Source: Rheinheimera hassiensis (GTDB taxonomy: Bacteria; Pseudomonadota; Gammaproteobacteria; Enterobacterales; Alteromonadaceae). Taken from it: a stretch of 64,000 bases of DNA. Both the position numbers and the translations under genes were made by a program. Shown here piece after piece: positions 8,763 through 17,239 of the stretch. The notes below the pieces were generated by a model. It was not told the origin of the DNA, did no database searches, and worked only from the letters and a program-made list of their open reading frames with translations. The stretch's first letter is position 1, and each line of letters starts with the position of its first letter. The stretch is taken from positions 496,001-560,000 of the forward strand of contig NZ_JAKUJZ010000001.1 of NCBI RefSeq assembly GCF_022436675.1. Reading direction: 5' to 3'.

Positions 8763-9470
8763 ATGGCTACTATTGAATTACTTAACAACGTTGATCATTC
8801 CGGCGTGAAGATCCGCACTGAACGTAGCCCACAGCTGGGTGATAACCAAATGTTTTGTTTGAGTTTTCCCGCTGAGTTTCGCGCTGCACAAGCCTATTAC
8901 CCTATCCTGTTTTACAAAGACAATAACACCGGCCGGTTTATGCCCGTGTTGCTGCTGGGGTTTCAAGCAGGTGAAAATCTGTTTGTGCAACAGCAAGGCT
9001 GGCAAGCCGGTTATGTGCCGTTAGACATCGCCCGCGCACCGTTTACCATTGGCATGCAAAATGCTGAGCGCGTGATCCACCTTGATATGGCGCACCCCAA
9101 GGTAAACACCAGCAGCGGTGAAGCCTTGTTTTTAGAATTCGGTGGCCAAAGCCCCTATTTACAGCAAGTGGCTGAGCAATTGGAAACCCTGCACCATGGC
9201 ATTACAGACGCCGGGCAGTTCAGCCAGCAGCTGCTGGCATTGGAGCTAATTGAGTCTTTTGTGCTGGATGTCACATTAAATAATGGCCAACAACACAGTT
9301 TGCATGGTTTCTATACTATCAATGAGCCACGATTAGCCCGGCTTAGTGCTGAACAATTGGCACAGTTGCAGCAAACGGGCTACCTGGAAGCTATTTACAT
9401 GATGCTGGCCTCGCAATCCCAGTTTGCGCGCTTAATTGGCATTAAAAATCAACTGTCGGCAAGCAACTAA
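8763..9470 (+). CDS. SapC family protein
   Basis: A 235-residue soluble protein with no signal peptide, resembling the SapC family found beside TonB receptors and tryptophan halogenases in marine proteobacteria. Visible features are a conserved N-terminal strand region (residues 25-60, with FPAEFRAAQAYYPILFYKD) and a Gln/Leu-rich C-terminal half. GGGGAG precedes the ATG by three bases. SapC was first named from a Campylobacter surface-layer secretion locus, but a role in S-layer export is not supported by this context. Its biochemical function is unknown. It is translationally linked to the cupin gene that begins one base after its stop. Confidence 0.8.
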   Translation: MATIELLNNVDHSGVKIRTERSPQLGDNQMFCLSFPAEFRAAQAYYPILFYKDNNTGRFMPVLLLGFQAGENLFVQQQGWQAGYVPLDIARAPFTIGMQNAERVIHLDMAHPKVNTSSGEALFLEFGGQSPYLQQVAEQLETLHHGITDAGQFSQQLLALELIESFVLDVTLNNGQQHSLHGFYTINEPRLARLSAEQLAQLQQTGYLEAIYMMLASQSQFARLIGIKNQLSASN

Positions 9471-9471
9471 G

Positions 9472-10470
9472 ATGTGGTCTGCAGCGCAACCGGTGGCAAC
9501 ACTGTCCGGGGTAACCGCCGATAGCATAAGCACCGCCTTACTCAATAGCCCGCAGCCACTGTATTTACCGGATTTTGCTGCGCACTGGCCTGCGGTTGGT
9601 GCAGCTAAGCAAAGTGAGGCTGGCGTTGCTGATTATCTGCTTAGCCACTACAGTGGTGAACCACTTACTGCCTTTATCAGTGATGCGAAAAATGGCGGCC
9701 GGGTGTTTTACAATGCCGATTTCAGCGGTTTTAACTTTAAACCGGTGCATGCCAAACTTGAGCAACTGTTAGCATCGCCCCCCGGCGCTGCACACTGGTA
9801 TGTCGGCGCCACCTTTGTACCGCGTTGGTTTCCAAACTGGTTGCAGCAGCAGAAGGTGCCCGCACTAACACAATATGCCAATGATGCTCTGGTCAGCCTA
9901 TGGATTGGCAATCAAAGTCGCGTAGCAGCGCATGCCGACTTGCCGCAAAATTTGGCCGTTGTGGTAGCCGGACGGCGTCGTTTTACCCTATTCCCGCCTG
10001 AACAACTGGCCAATTTGTATATTGGCCCATTGGATGCCTCTCCGGCAGGCCGGGCCATTAGCCTGGTAGATTTTGCCAAGCCAGATTTAACGCAATTTCC
10101 AAAATTTGCACAAGCTATGGCGCATGCGCAAGTGATTGAACTGGAGCCGGGTGATGCGTTAATTATTCCCAGTATGTGGTGGCATCACGTTGAAGCACTT
10201 AGCGTGCTTAATGTGTTGATGAATTTTTGGTGGCGTGACAACCCGGCTTATATTCCCAGCCCAGAGCAAGCTTTGAAGCTGGCAATGCTTAGCATTAACG
10301 CTTTACCGGCAGAGCAAAAAGCAGCATGGCGCGCGCACTTCGAACACTATGTGTTTGGCGAAGGTAGTGCTGAACACATACCTGAACATTTGCGTGGTTT
10401 ACAAGGGCCCCTAACTGAGCCCGTGGCCCGGAAAATCCGCGCCGAGCTGTTAAATAAACTCAACCGATAA
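9472..10470 (+). CDS. Cupin-like/JmjC-fold protein (Pass1-type) of the halogenase cluster
   Basis: A 332-residue protein starting at ATG 9472, one base after the SapC stop; an earlier in-frame ATG at 9436 would overlap SapC and is not preferred. It has a cupin_8/JmjC-like fold. The possible metal ligands are HADLPQNL (His-x-Asp, ~residue 148) and a distal histidine in PSMWWHHVEAL (~242). Between them are GRRRFTLFPPEQLANLYIGPLD and LEPGDALIIP, both typical of JmjC-domain hydroxylases of the FIH type. An Fe(II)/2-oxoglutarate oxygenase activity is therefore plausible but unproven. Its constant partnership with halogenase and SapC genes suggests a common pathway. Confidence 0.8.
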   Translation: MWSAAQPVATLSGVTADSISTALLNSPQPLYLPDFAAHWPAVGAAKQSEAGVADYLLSHYSGEPLTAFISDAKNGGRVFYNADFSGFNFKPVHAKLEQLLASPPGAAHWYVGATFVPRWFPNWLQQQKVPALTQYANDALVSLWIGNQSRVAAHADLPQNLAVVVAGRRRFTLFPPEQLANLYIGPLDASPAGRAISLVDFAKPDLTQFPKFAQAMAHAQVIELEPGDALIIPSMWWHHVEALSVLNVLMNFWWRDNPAYIPSPEQALKLAMLSINALPAEQKAAWRAHFEHYVFGEGSAEHIPEHLRGLQGPLTEPVARKIRAELLNKLNR

Positions 10471-10495
10471 CTCAAACAATAACAATGAGGTCTGT

Positions 10496-11986
10496 ATGCA
10501 GTCGCAAGCAATCAAACGCGTGGTGATTGCCGGCGGTGGAACCGCTGGCTGGATGGCGGCCGCCGCTATCGCCAAATTAATGGGTAAGCATTTACACATT
10601 TGCCTGGTAGAGAGTGATGAAATTTCCACTGTCGGCGTGGGCGAGGCAACTATTCCGCCGTTATTAACCCTGCATAAGCTATTGGGTATTAACGAAGCTG
10701 AATTTATGGCCGCCACTCAGGCGACATTTAAATTGGGCATTCAATTTGAAAACTGGCGCGATCAGGGCCATGACTATATTCACTCCTTTGGTACCACCGG
10801 CCAGGACTGCTGGGCGGCAGGCTTTCAGCATTTTTGGCTAAAAGGGCAACAACTGGGGCTGGCCAGTGACTACGGTGATTACTGTCCGGAATTATTGGCA
10901 ACAAAGGCTGGCAAATTTGCCCACTTGCCGACCCGGCCATTAAATTACGCCTTTCACTTCGATGCTGGCTTATATGCTAAATTTTTACGCGCCCTGGCAG
11001 AACAACATGGCGCAAAACGTATTGAGGGCAAAATCGCCAGCGTAGAAACCTGTGAGCAAAGCGGCAATATCAGCGCGCTGCAGATGGCCAACGGTGAGCG
11101 CATTGCCGGCGATCTGTTTATTGATTGCACCGGTTTTCGCGCGCTGTTAATTGAGCAAACCCTCAACACCGGCTTTGATGACTGGAGCCACTGGTTACCC
11201 TGCGACTCTGCAGTAGCAGTGCAAACCCGCGCCACGCGTGAACCTGTGCCCTACACCCGCTCTATCGCTCATGGCGCAGGCTGGCAATGGCAAATACCAC
11301 TGCAACACCGGGTAGGTAACGGCTTAGTGTACTGCAGTAAGTATTACTCAGATGAAGAAGCTAAAGCGGTGTTGCTGGCAAATATTAGTGGCGAGTTACT
11401 GACTGAGCCGCGTTTAATTAAGTTTCGCACCGGCATGCGCCGTAAGCACTGGAACAAAAACTGTATTGCTCTGGGTTTAGCCAGTGGCTTTATCGAGCCG
11501 CTGGAGTCGACCAGTATTCACTTAATCCAACGCAGTATAGTGCGCTTGCTGCAAATGTTCCCGCTGAGTGGCATCAGCCAGGCCGATATTGATGAGTTTA
11601 ATCAACAAACCGAACATGAAGTGCTGAATATTCGTGATTTTATTATTCTCCACTATCACGTTACCGCAAGACGTGACACGGCATTTTGGCGCTACTGCCA
11701 AAATATGCCCATTCCGGAGTCACTGGCGCATCGTATTCGTTTGTTTAAGGAAACCGGCCGGGTATTTAAGGTGCCAAATGAGTTATTTGGCGAGAACTCC
11801 TGGACCCAGGTAATGCTGGGCCAGGGCATTATGCCCGAGCAACACCACCCGATAGTAGAGCTGATGAGCGAGCAAGAGCTTAATCATTTTCTCAGTCAAA
11901 TTAAGCAACAAAATCAGCGCTTAGTAGCGCAATTACCCAGTCATCAGATGTTTTTGCAAAGCTACTGTCCGGCAGTGAGTAAGTAA
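10496..11986 (+). CDS. Flavin-dependent tryptophan halogenase-family protein (second copy)
   Basis: A 496-residue protein with the full set of tryptophan-halogenase signatures: FAD-binding GGGTAG (~13), the catalytic lysine in ATFKLGIQFENW at residue 79 (the number used in PrnA), the WQWQIP motif at ~263 (canonical WxWxIP) and FIEPLESTSIHL (~333-337) with the active-site glutamate. GAGG precedes the ATG. It is the last gene of the receptor/halogenase/SapC/cupin cluster and is more canonical than the first copy. The substrate is unknown; free tryptophan is only one possibility, and a role in sugar or glycoconjugate metabolism has to be considered because of the LacI operators. Confidence 0.88.
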   Translation: MQSQAIKRVVIAGGGTAGWMAAAAIAKLMGKHLHICLVESDEISTVGVGEATIPPLLTLHKLLGINEAEFMAATQATFKLGIQFENWRDQGHDYIHSFGTTGQDCWAAGFQHFWLKGQQLGLASDYGDYCPELLATKAGKFAHLPTRPLNYAFHFDAGLYAKFLRALAEQHGAKRIEGKIASVETCEQSGNISALQMANGERIAGDLFIDCTGFRALLIEQTLNTGFDDWSHWLPCDSAVAVQTRATREPVPYTRSIAHGAGWQWQIPLQHRVGNGLVYCSKYYSDEEAKAVLLANISGELLTEPRLIKFRTGMRRKHWNKNCIALGLASGFIEPLESTSIHLIQRSIVRLLQMFPLSGISQADIDEFNQQTEHEVLNIRDFIILHYHVTARRDTAFWRYCQNMPIPESLAHRIRLFKETGRVFKVPNELFGENSWTQVMLGQGIMPEQHHPIVELMSEQELNHFLSQIKQQNQRLVAQLPSHQMFLQSYCPAVSK

Positions 11987-12491
11987 CGCCGGGCTGCCCG
12001 CCCGTTCCGTGATAGCGTCAGGCTGCTCACGGAGCGAGGCGAATTTGGCTGCACATCAGCCATAGTTGCGCAATTTCAATACACTAACGCAAGCACGGTA
12101 TCCACTTACCGCCAAGATATAGTATCGAATCACCAAGGCTTAGTTGTAGCAATAGCAAACAACTCGGCTGAGAATATCGCTATTAACCGTTATGATGGAT
12201 ACAGTGTCCCTGACAATGCCCCCCTTAGGCGGCGAGCATTGTCGGGCAAGTCTTTGGGCGTGCATTTGAGAGAGTGCGGGCCCGACAGGCAAGCGACACA
12301 GCTAGATTGGGGCTAATTAGCTCAGCCCCTTTTTATAATGTGTTTAATGCAAATCACGACATCGCAGCACATTTGCCGGCGGATAAACGCGGCATACTGG
12401 GGCCAATGCTTAGCAAACGGCACGTAATTACGTGCCGTTTGCTAAGCCGGTTAAACCGCTAAGGTTGCTGGCAACCTCTGCAATGCGTCTG
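11987..12491. other. Intergenic region with several inverted repeats, no supported gene
   Basis: About 500 bases between two converging genes. It holds three inverted repeats: CCGTGA...TCACGG near 12007-12044, a hairpin with arms at about 12208-12219 and 12236-12246 (CTGACAATGC/GCATTGTCGG), and the 40-base palindrome listed separately. A 62-codon open frame at 12274-12462 has no ribosome site of note and runs through the palindrome; I do not regard it as a gene. Confidence 0.6.
12408..12447. repeat. Perfect 40-base palindrome
   Basis: Positions 12408-12427 are exactly complementary to 12428-12447, with no spacer. The centre is CACGTAATTACGTG. It lies between the 3' ends of two converging genes, so it could serve as a bidirectional terminator or cruciform, although no T-tract follows. 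Confidence 0.85.
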
Positions 12492-15400
12492 TTACTTTTC
12501 CTGCGTAGCAGTTAAAAGGCTTTGTTGCAGACGCAATAAGCGCTCAATTTCGTCACCCGGCACCGGTTTACAGAATAAGTAACCCTGGGCCTCATCGCAG
12601 CCATGCTCAAGGAGGAAGTGCGCCTGTTCTTCTGTTTCAACACCCTCGGCAATGACCCGCAAGCTCAGAGAGTTTGCCAACGCTATGATGGTTTTGGTAA
12701 TGGCGATGTCGTCTTTATTACCCGGAATTTCATTGATAAACGATTTGTCTATTTTTAGCTTGTTTACCGGTAGCCGCTTCAGGTGGCTCAACGATGAGTA
12801 GCCTGTGCCAAAATCGTCTATCGCAATTTCAATATCCATATCGTGCAGCAACTGCAATTGCTTAATCGCTGTCGCACTGTGCTGCATAATGAAGGTTTCT
12901 GTTACCTCAAGCGCCAGATACTTTGCCGGCACCTTATGTAAAGCTAAGATTTGTTGCGTCTGCTCTACCAGATTACCGCTATATAATTGCGGCCCGGCAA
13001 CATTTACTGCCACCCGGCCAATAAAAACGCCCCTATCTAGCCAGTCTTTAATCTGTCGTACAGCTTCATTAAGCACCCATAAGCCCAGTGGCAAAATAAG
13101 CCCGCTTTCTTCCGCTACCGGGATCATTCTGTCCGGCGAAACCGGGCCTAATTGAGGGTTAGTCCAGCGTAGTAGCGCTTCAACACCAATGATTTTTTTT
13201 GAATTCAGTTCATATTGTGGTTGATAAGCCAACGATAATTCATTTTTAGAAATGGCAAGGCGTAGCTGCATTTCTATCTGGGCTTTGGCCAGAATGTCGT
13301 CAGCCATGCTTTTGTCATAGAACAAACAGCGCTTTTTACCCTGCTGTTTAGCTTTGTACATGGCAATATCGGCATTGCGTAGTAAGTCTTTTGCATTTTC
13401 ACCATCATGGGGATAAAAGCAAATACCCATACTGGCTGCCACATTAATGCGCTGGCCGTTTAATATGATAGGTTGTTCAATTTGCTCTAATACGGAACAG
13501 GCCAATTGGTGTACCTGCTCCTTAGTATTATTAGAAATTAATATAACAAACTCATCGCCACCTACCCGAGCCACTGTGCTATCGGCCAGCGACAAGGATT
13601 TAAGATAACCGGTTACCACCTCCAATACCTTGTCACCTTCGCAGTGTCCCTGAGTATCATTAATCATTTTGAAATTATCCAGATCCAGATAGATCACGGC
13701 AAAAGCGCTATTGTCAGAGCTAGCCTGGCGAATATTTCTCTCCAGTTGCTCGTTCAAAAAACGCCGGTTTGGTAATCCGGTTAACGCATCGTGGAGAGCC
13801 AGATAATAAATCTCTTGTTGTGATTGTTTTAACGGGCTGATATCTGAAAACACCGTAACGTAGTGGCTGAGGATATTACCGGCATCTTTCACCGCCGTAA
13901 TGGTTTGCCACACAGCCAGAGTGTTACCGGATTTATGCCGGTGTTGTAATTCGCCCCGCCACATGCCTTTAAGGCTAAGCGCCTGCCAAATCTCCCGGTA
14001 TACCTCTGGTTGAATAATTTCTGATTCCAGTATCAGCGATGTTTGCCCGATAACCTCTGCTTTGACGTAACCGGTCAGATGGGAAAATGAACCATTCACA
14101 TCAATAATCCGGTGTTCTGCGTCGGTAATCACTACCCCCTCAGCACAACTTTCAAACACACTGGCCGCCAAACTTAACGATGCTTCGGCTTGTTTTTGCT
14201 CTGTGACATCATTAAAACTGACAAAAAGCCTGGCGCTTTGCTGTTCTGCCGATACCAGAGGCACTATATCCACCACCAACCAAGCCTGAGTTTGCCGAAC
14301 CTGATGCCAACCTTTGAGCAAGATGTTTTTACGCAAGCTGCGCTGTTCAAATACCTGCTCAAGAATCGTTTCTATGTGTTGAACTGCTGCCGGTTTATCA
14401 ATGGCAAACCACAGCTCTGGTACAAATCTTTGCAGTATAATATCAGCCCGGCTTTTTCCTAAAATGGCCAGCGCCGCCGGGTTAACATCAATAACACAAA
14501 GATTTTGATCATAAACCAACACTCCCTGAGTAATTTGTTCAAATAATACCCGGTATTTTTTTTCATTTTCACGTACTGCCAGCTCGCTCTTTCTGCGCTC
14601 GGTGATATCACGTGAAACCCCCAATACTCCGAGTAATTCACCGCTTTGCGTGTTGTAAACCGGCGTTTTTATTGTTTCAAGTAATTCACAATGACCATCA
14701 TTCTTAAAACACACTTCTTCTTCAATAAAAATGGCTTGGCCATGCCGGATAACCCTGAGATCATCTTTTCTAAAAGCGTCAGCTTGCGATTGCTCAACAA
14801 AGTCGGCATCTGATTTACCAATAATTTCTGCTGTTTTTACGCCAAAGAAATCTTCGAACCGCTGATTACAGTTTATGTAAATGCCCTGCGGATTTTTCGT
14901 CCAGACCAGATCCGGCAAAGTATTCATCAACAGATGTAAAAAACTCGATTTCTCGCTGAGTTTGCTGCTCAACATTCTCATTATCAAATTTTGTCTGGCC
15001 AGATAAGCCGTTGTCAGCAATAAGGTAAATACCAGGCTGGCGATAAAAATGAGCTCTGTACGATACAGGTGCCAAAGTGTGACAGGTTTATTTAAGATAA
15101 TACTACCCGCTGGCAATAACGCGCTATCTACTAAAAACCGCTCTAACTGACGGTGATCAAACATCGGGACATTGGCGTTTTCTGCAATCAGCGCCAACTC
15201 ACTGATACTTTTGCCAGCTAAAATGTGTTGCACCATTAAGCCCGCCTGATGAGCATGTTCAAAATGGCTTACAACAAAACCACCTAACACTCCGTCGCCA
15301 ATGCCGTGCTCCCAGAAATGAAATACTGGCACGCGGCTGTTTTCATTAATTAAAGCTAAACTGCCGTTAAAAGACTTTTCTGTTTGTTCTTTATCATGGA

Positions 15401-16082
15401 ACGCCGAGAGTAGAAAAATCAGATCCTGTGACCCTAGCTGTGCCACACGGTCGGCTAATTCTTGCCAACTAAGGTAAGACAAATCTAATTCATCAAAGTG
15501 ATATTGTTGAAAATGCTGCTGTAGTACGCGTATTGCGTTTAAATCAGCTTGCCCGGCAACACCGGCATCCGTGATGATATGTAAATATTGCCGCTGCGGA
15601 AAAAGCGACATGGCCATATGCAGTGTTTTTTTAAAAGATGGTACTTCTGCTACACCACTTACATCAGACCGTTTACTGTTTTTTACTGCACTCTCAATAT
15701 CATTGATCCCCATAAATACTATGGGTGCTTTGGCAAACAGCACTGCTTTATGTTGCAAGACAAAATTCAATGCATTGTCATCAGCCACTACCACCGCATC
15801 ATAGGCAGGCCTGAACTGATATTTGTGAGACAAAGTACGCAAAGCATTTTGTTGGCTGGTAACATCCCACAAACGTTTACTATCGAGAAATTCTTGATCA
15901 ATTATCGGGGCGGTTTGAGGAAAAGCAGACAACAAACCCTTAAGAATCTTTTCTGAGGTAGGAAATGCAGGGTCATAAGAATACAGCAGTAAGACACGCT
16001 TAGTACTCAGATCGATGCCAGCCGCGGCATTAGTGGCAACCGTGAACATAAAAAGCAATGCTATCAGTAACTTTTTGCTCAT
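12492..16082 (-). CDS. Membrane GGDEF/EAL protein with ABC-substrate-binding-like periplasmic sensor and PAS domains
   Basis: A 1196-residue multidomain signalling protein. In order: signal peptide (1-22); periplasmic ABC-transporter-substrate-binding-like domain (~25-325, including VLLLYSYDPAFPTSEKILKGL); membrane helix (~338-360); three PAS domains (~375-500, 510-635, 640-760); GGDEF domain with an intact GGDEF motif (~840); and an EAL domain with intact EALLRW (~967), DDFGTGYSS and EGVE motifs. Both c-di-GMP synthesis and breakdown are therefore possible. The periplasmic part probably senses a small ligand. It is a single-gene unit, transcribed toward the halogenase cluster. Confidence 0.9.
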   Translation of the reverse strand: MSKKLLIALLFMFTVATNAAAGIDLSTKRVLLLYSYDPAFPTSEKILKGLLSAFPQTAPIIDQEFLDSKRLWDVTSQQNALRTLSHKYQFRPAYDAVVVADDNALNFVLQHKAVLFAKAPIVFMGINDIESAVKNSKRSDVSGVAEVPSFKKTLHMAMSLFPQRQYLHIITDAGVAGQADLNAIRVLQQHFQQYHFDELDLSYLSWQELADRVAQLGSQDLIFLLSAFHDKEQTEKSFNGSLALINENSRVPVFHFWEHGIGDGVLGGFVVSHFEHAHQAGLMVQHILAGKSISELALIAENANVPMFDHRQLERFLVDSALLPAGSIILNKPVTLWHLYRTELIFIASLVFTLLLTTAYLARQNLIMRMLSSKLSEKSSFLHLLMNTLPDLVWTKNPQGIYINCNQRFEDFFGVKTAEIIGKSDADFVEQSQADAFRKDDLRVIRHGQAIFIEEEVCFKNDGHCELLETIKTPVYNTQSGELLGVLGVSRDITERRKSELAVRENEKKYRVLFEQITQGVLVYDQNLCVIDVNPAALAILGKSRADIILQRFVPELWFAIDKPAAVQHIETILEQVFEQRSLRKNILLKGWHQVRQTQAWLVVDIVPLVSAEQQSARLFVSFNDVTEQKQAEASLSLAASVFESCAEGVVITDAEHRIIDVNGSFSHLTGYVKAEVIGQTSLILESEIIQPEVYREIWQALSLKGMWRGELQHRHKSGNTLAVWQTITAVKDAGNILSHYVTVFSDISPLKQSQQEIYYLALHDALTGLPNRRFLNEQLERNIRQASSDNSAFAVIYLDLDNFKMINDTQGHCEGDKVLEVVTGYLKSLSLADSTVARVGGDEFVILISNNTKEQVHQLACSVLEQIEQPIILNGQRINVAASMGICFYPHDGENAKDLLRNADIAMYKAKQQGKKRCLFYDKSMADDILAKAQIEMQLRLAISKNELSLAYQPQYELNSKKIIGVEALLRWTNPQLGPVSPDRMIPVAEESGLILPLGLWVLNEAVRQIKDWLDRGVFIGRVAVNVAGPQLYSGNLVEQTQQILALHKVPAKYLALEVTETFIMQHSATAIKQLQLLHDMDIEIAIDDFGTGYSSLSHLKRLPVNKLKIDKSFINEIPGNKDDIAITKTIIALANSLSLRVIAEGVETEEQAHFLLEHGCDEAQGYLFCKPVPGDEIERLLRLQQSLLTATQEK

Positions 16083-16207
16083 AAATAATCATCTGCTAAT
16101 ACCGATGCAAAGTGTAGCAGTAAAAATAACACGCCACATCAAACCATAACTTCTATATGGGTATAATAAGCCGATAGGGCGCTAGCAGTACTGGCAGCAT
16201 TTAATGA

Positions 16208-16231
16208 AAAGCCGCTGTAATAAGCGGCTTT
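16208..16231 (-). terminator. Terminator after the GH16 gene
   Basis: Nine-base arms (AAAGCCGCT at 16208-16216, AGCGGCTTT at 16223-16231) enclose a six-base loop. It sits just past the stop of the leftward GH16 gene and has a T run when read on the minus strand. Confidence 0.7.
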
Positions 16232-16254
16232 AAAGAGTTTGGTTGACTAAACTA

Positions 16255-17235
16255 TTAGGGTTTCTGGCGCTGATATACCCGCACATAGTCAATTTGCAGG
16301 CTTTGCGGGTAGGCATTGGGGTCAATGCCGGTTTCATTTACTGAGCCTGCCCAATTGCCACCCACCGCTAAATTCAGCAGTAAATGAAAAGGCTGGTCAA
16401 AAGGGGCATGCCTGGGCAAGGCGGTTTTTAGTGTCACAGCGCCAGCGTGCCATTCACTGCTTTTTTGCGTGGCATACAATACATCATCGACATACCAGCG
16501 AATTTCACCCGGCTGCCATTCTATGGCGTAGGTATGAAAATCGTCAGCCGGGCTTTGCCCGTCGGGCAGTTTATAACTCTGGCCACTGTGGATATTGTCT
16601 GGCCACGGCTCGCCATAATGTAAGGTGCCATGAATACGCCGCTCTGGCTCATCAGCCAGCGCACTGGGTTCATCAGAGATAGACCCCAGGTTTACCGCTT
16701 CCATAATGTCTATTTCACCGGATAACGGCCAGGGGCCGTATTGCCAGTCTGTTGGCAGCATCCATATTGCCGGCCAGCTACCCTGGCCTTTTGGCAATTT
16801 TGCCCGGATTTCAAAGCGGCCATATAACCAGTCGCCTTTACCTTTACTGCGCAGCCTTGCCGACGTATACGGCAAGGTTTTACGCTGATGCGGGCTAAAA
16901 TCCGGGGCATCTTCGTTTAACGCCGGGCCGGTGAACGTTTCTTTGCGTGCCACTATATTGAGCACGCCGTTATCGACATAGGCATTTTCCGGCCTGTCGG
17001 TATAACACTGTTGCTCGTCGTTACCCCCACCCCAGCAGTTTTGTTCAAAGCTCCATTTGCTCTGGTCAATACTGTTGCTGTCAAACTCGTCCTGCCACAC
17101 CAGTTGCCAGTCTGAGCTGTCAATCGCATCAGGCTGATGTTGTGCCACGCTTTGTTCATCTGGCTCTGGTGGCACTGTGGTGCTACAGCTTACCAGCACA
17201 GCGCTGGCAAGCAGGGTCACGAGGTAACGGCGCAT
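16255..17235 (-). CDS. GH16 endo-beta-1,3-glucanase (laminarinase-like) lipoprotein
   Basis: A 326-residue protein with a lipoprotein signal (MRRYLVTLLASAVLVSCS; lipobox LVSC at ~17). The catalytic motif GEIDIMEAVN shows the two glutamates and aspartate of GH16. GSWPAIWMLP and the C-terminal QIDYVRVYQR are standard for bacterial laminarinases. It should cut beta-1,3-glucan (laminarin) at the cell surface or in the periplasm. It follows the GH3 gene by a few bases (17235/17240) and shares an operon with GH3 and the MFS transporter. Substrate is assigned from the EIDIME form, which separates laminarinases from agarases and carrageenases only in part. Confidence 0.88.
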   Translation of the reverse strand: MRRYLVTLLASAVLVSCSTTVPPEPDEQSVAQHQPDAIDSSDWQLVWQDEFDSNSIDQSKWSFEQNCWGGGNDEQQCYTDRPENAYVDNGVLNIVARKETFTGPALNEDAPDFSPHQRKTLPYTSARLRSKGKGDWLYGRFEIRAKLPKGQGSWPAIWMLPTDWQYGPWPLSGEIDIMEAVNLGSISDEPSALADEPERRIHGTLHYGEPWPDNIHSGQSYKLPDGQSPADDFHTYAIEWQPGEIRWYVDDVLYATQKSSEWHAGAVTLKTALPRHAPFDQPFHLLLNLAVGGNWAGSVNETGIDPNAYPQSLQIDYVRVYQRQKP

Positions 17236-17239
17236 ATTT

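Noticed and set aside
9436-9471. Earlier ATG for the cupin gene
   Set aside because: It lies inside the SapC coding region; the ATG one base after the SapC stop gives the expected start.
12274-12462. 62-codon plus-strand open frame
   Set aside because: No convincing ribosome site, no recognisable motif, and half of it is the 40-base palindrome.
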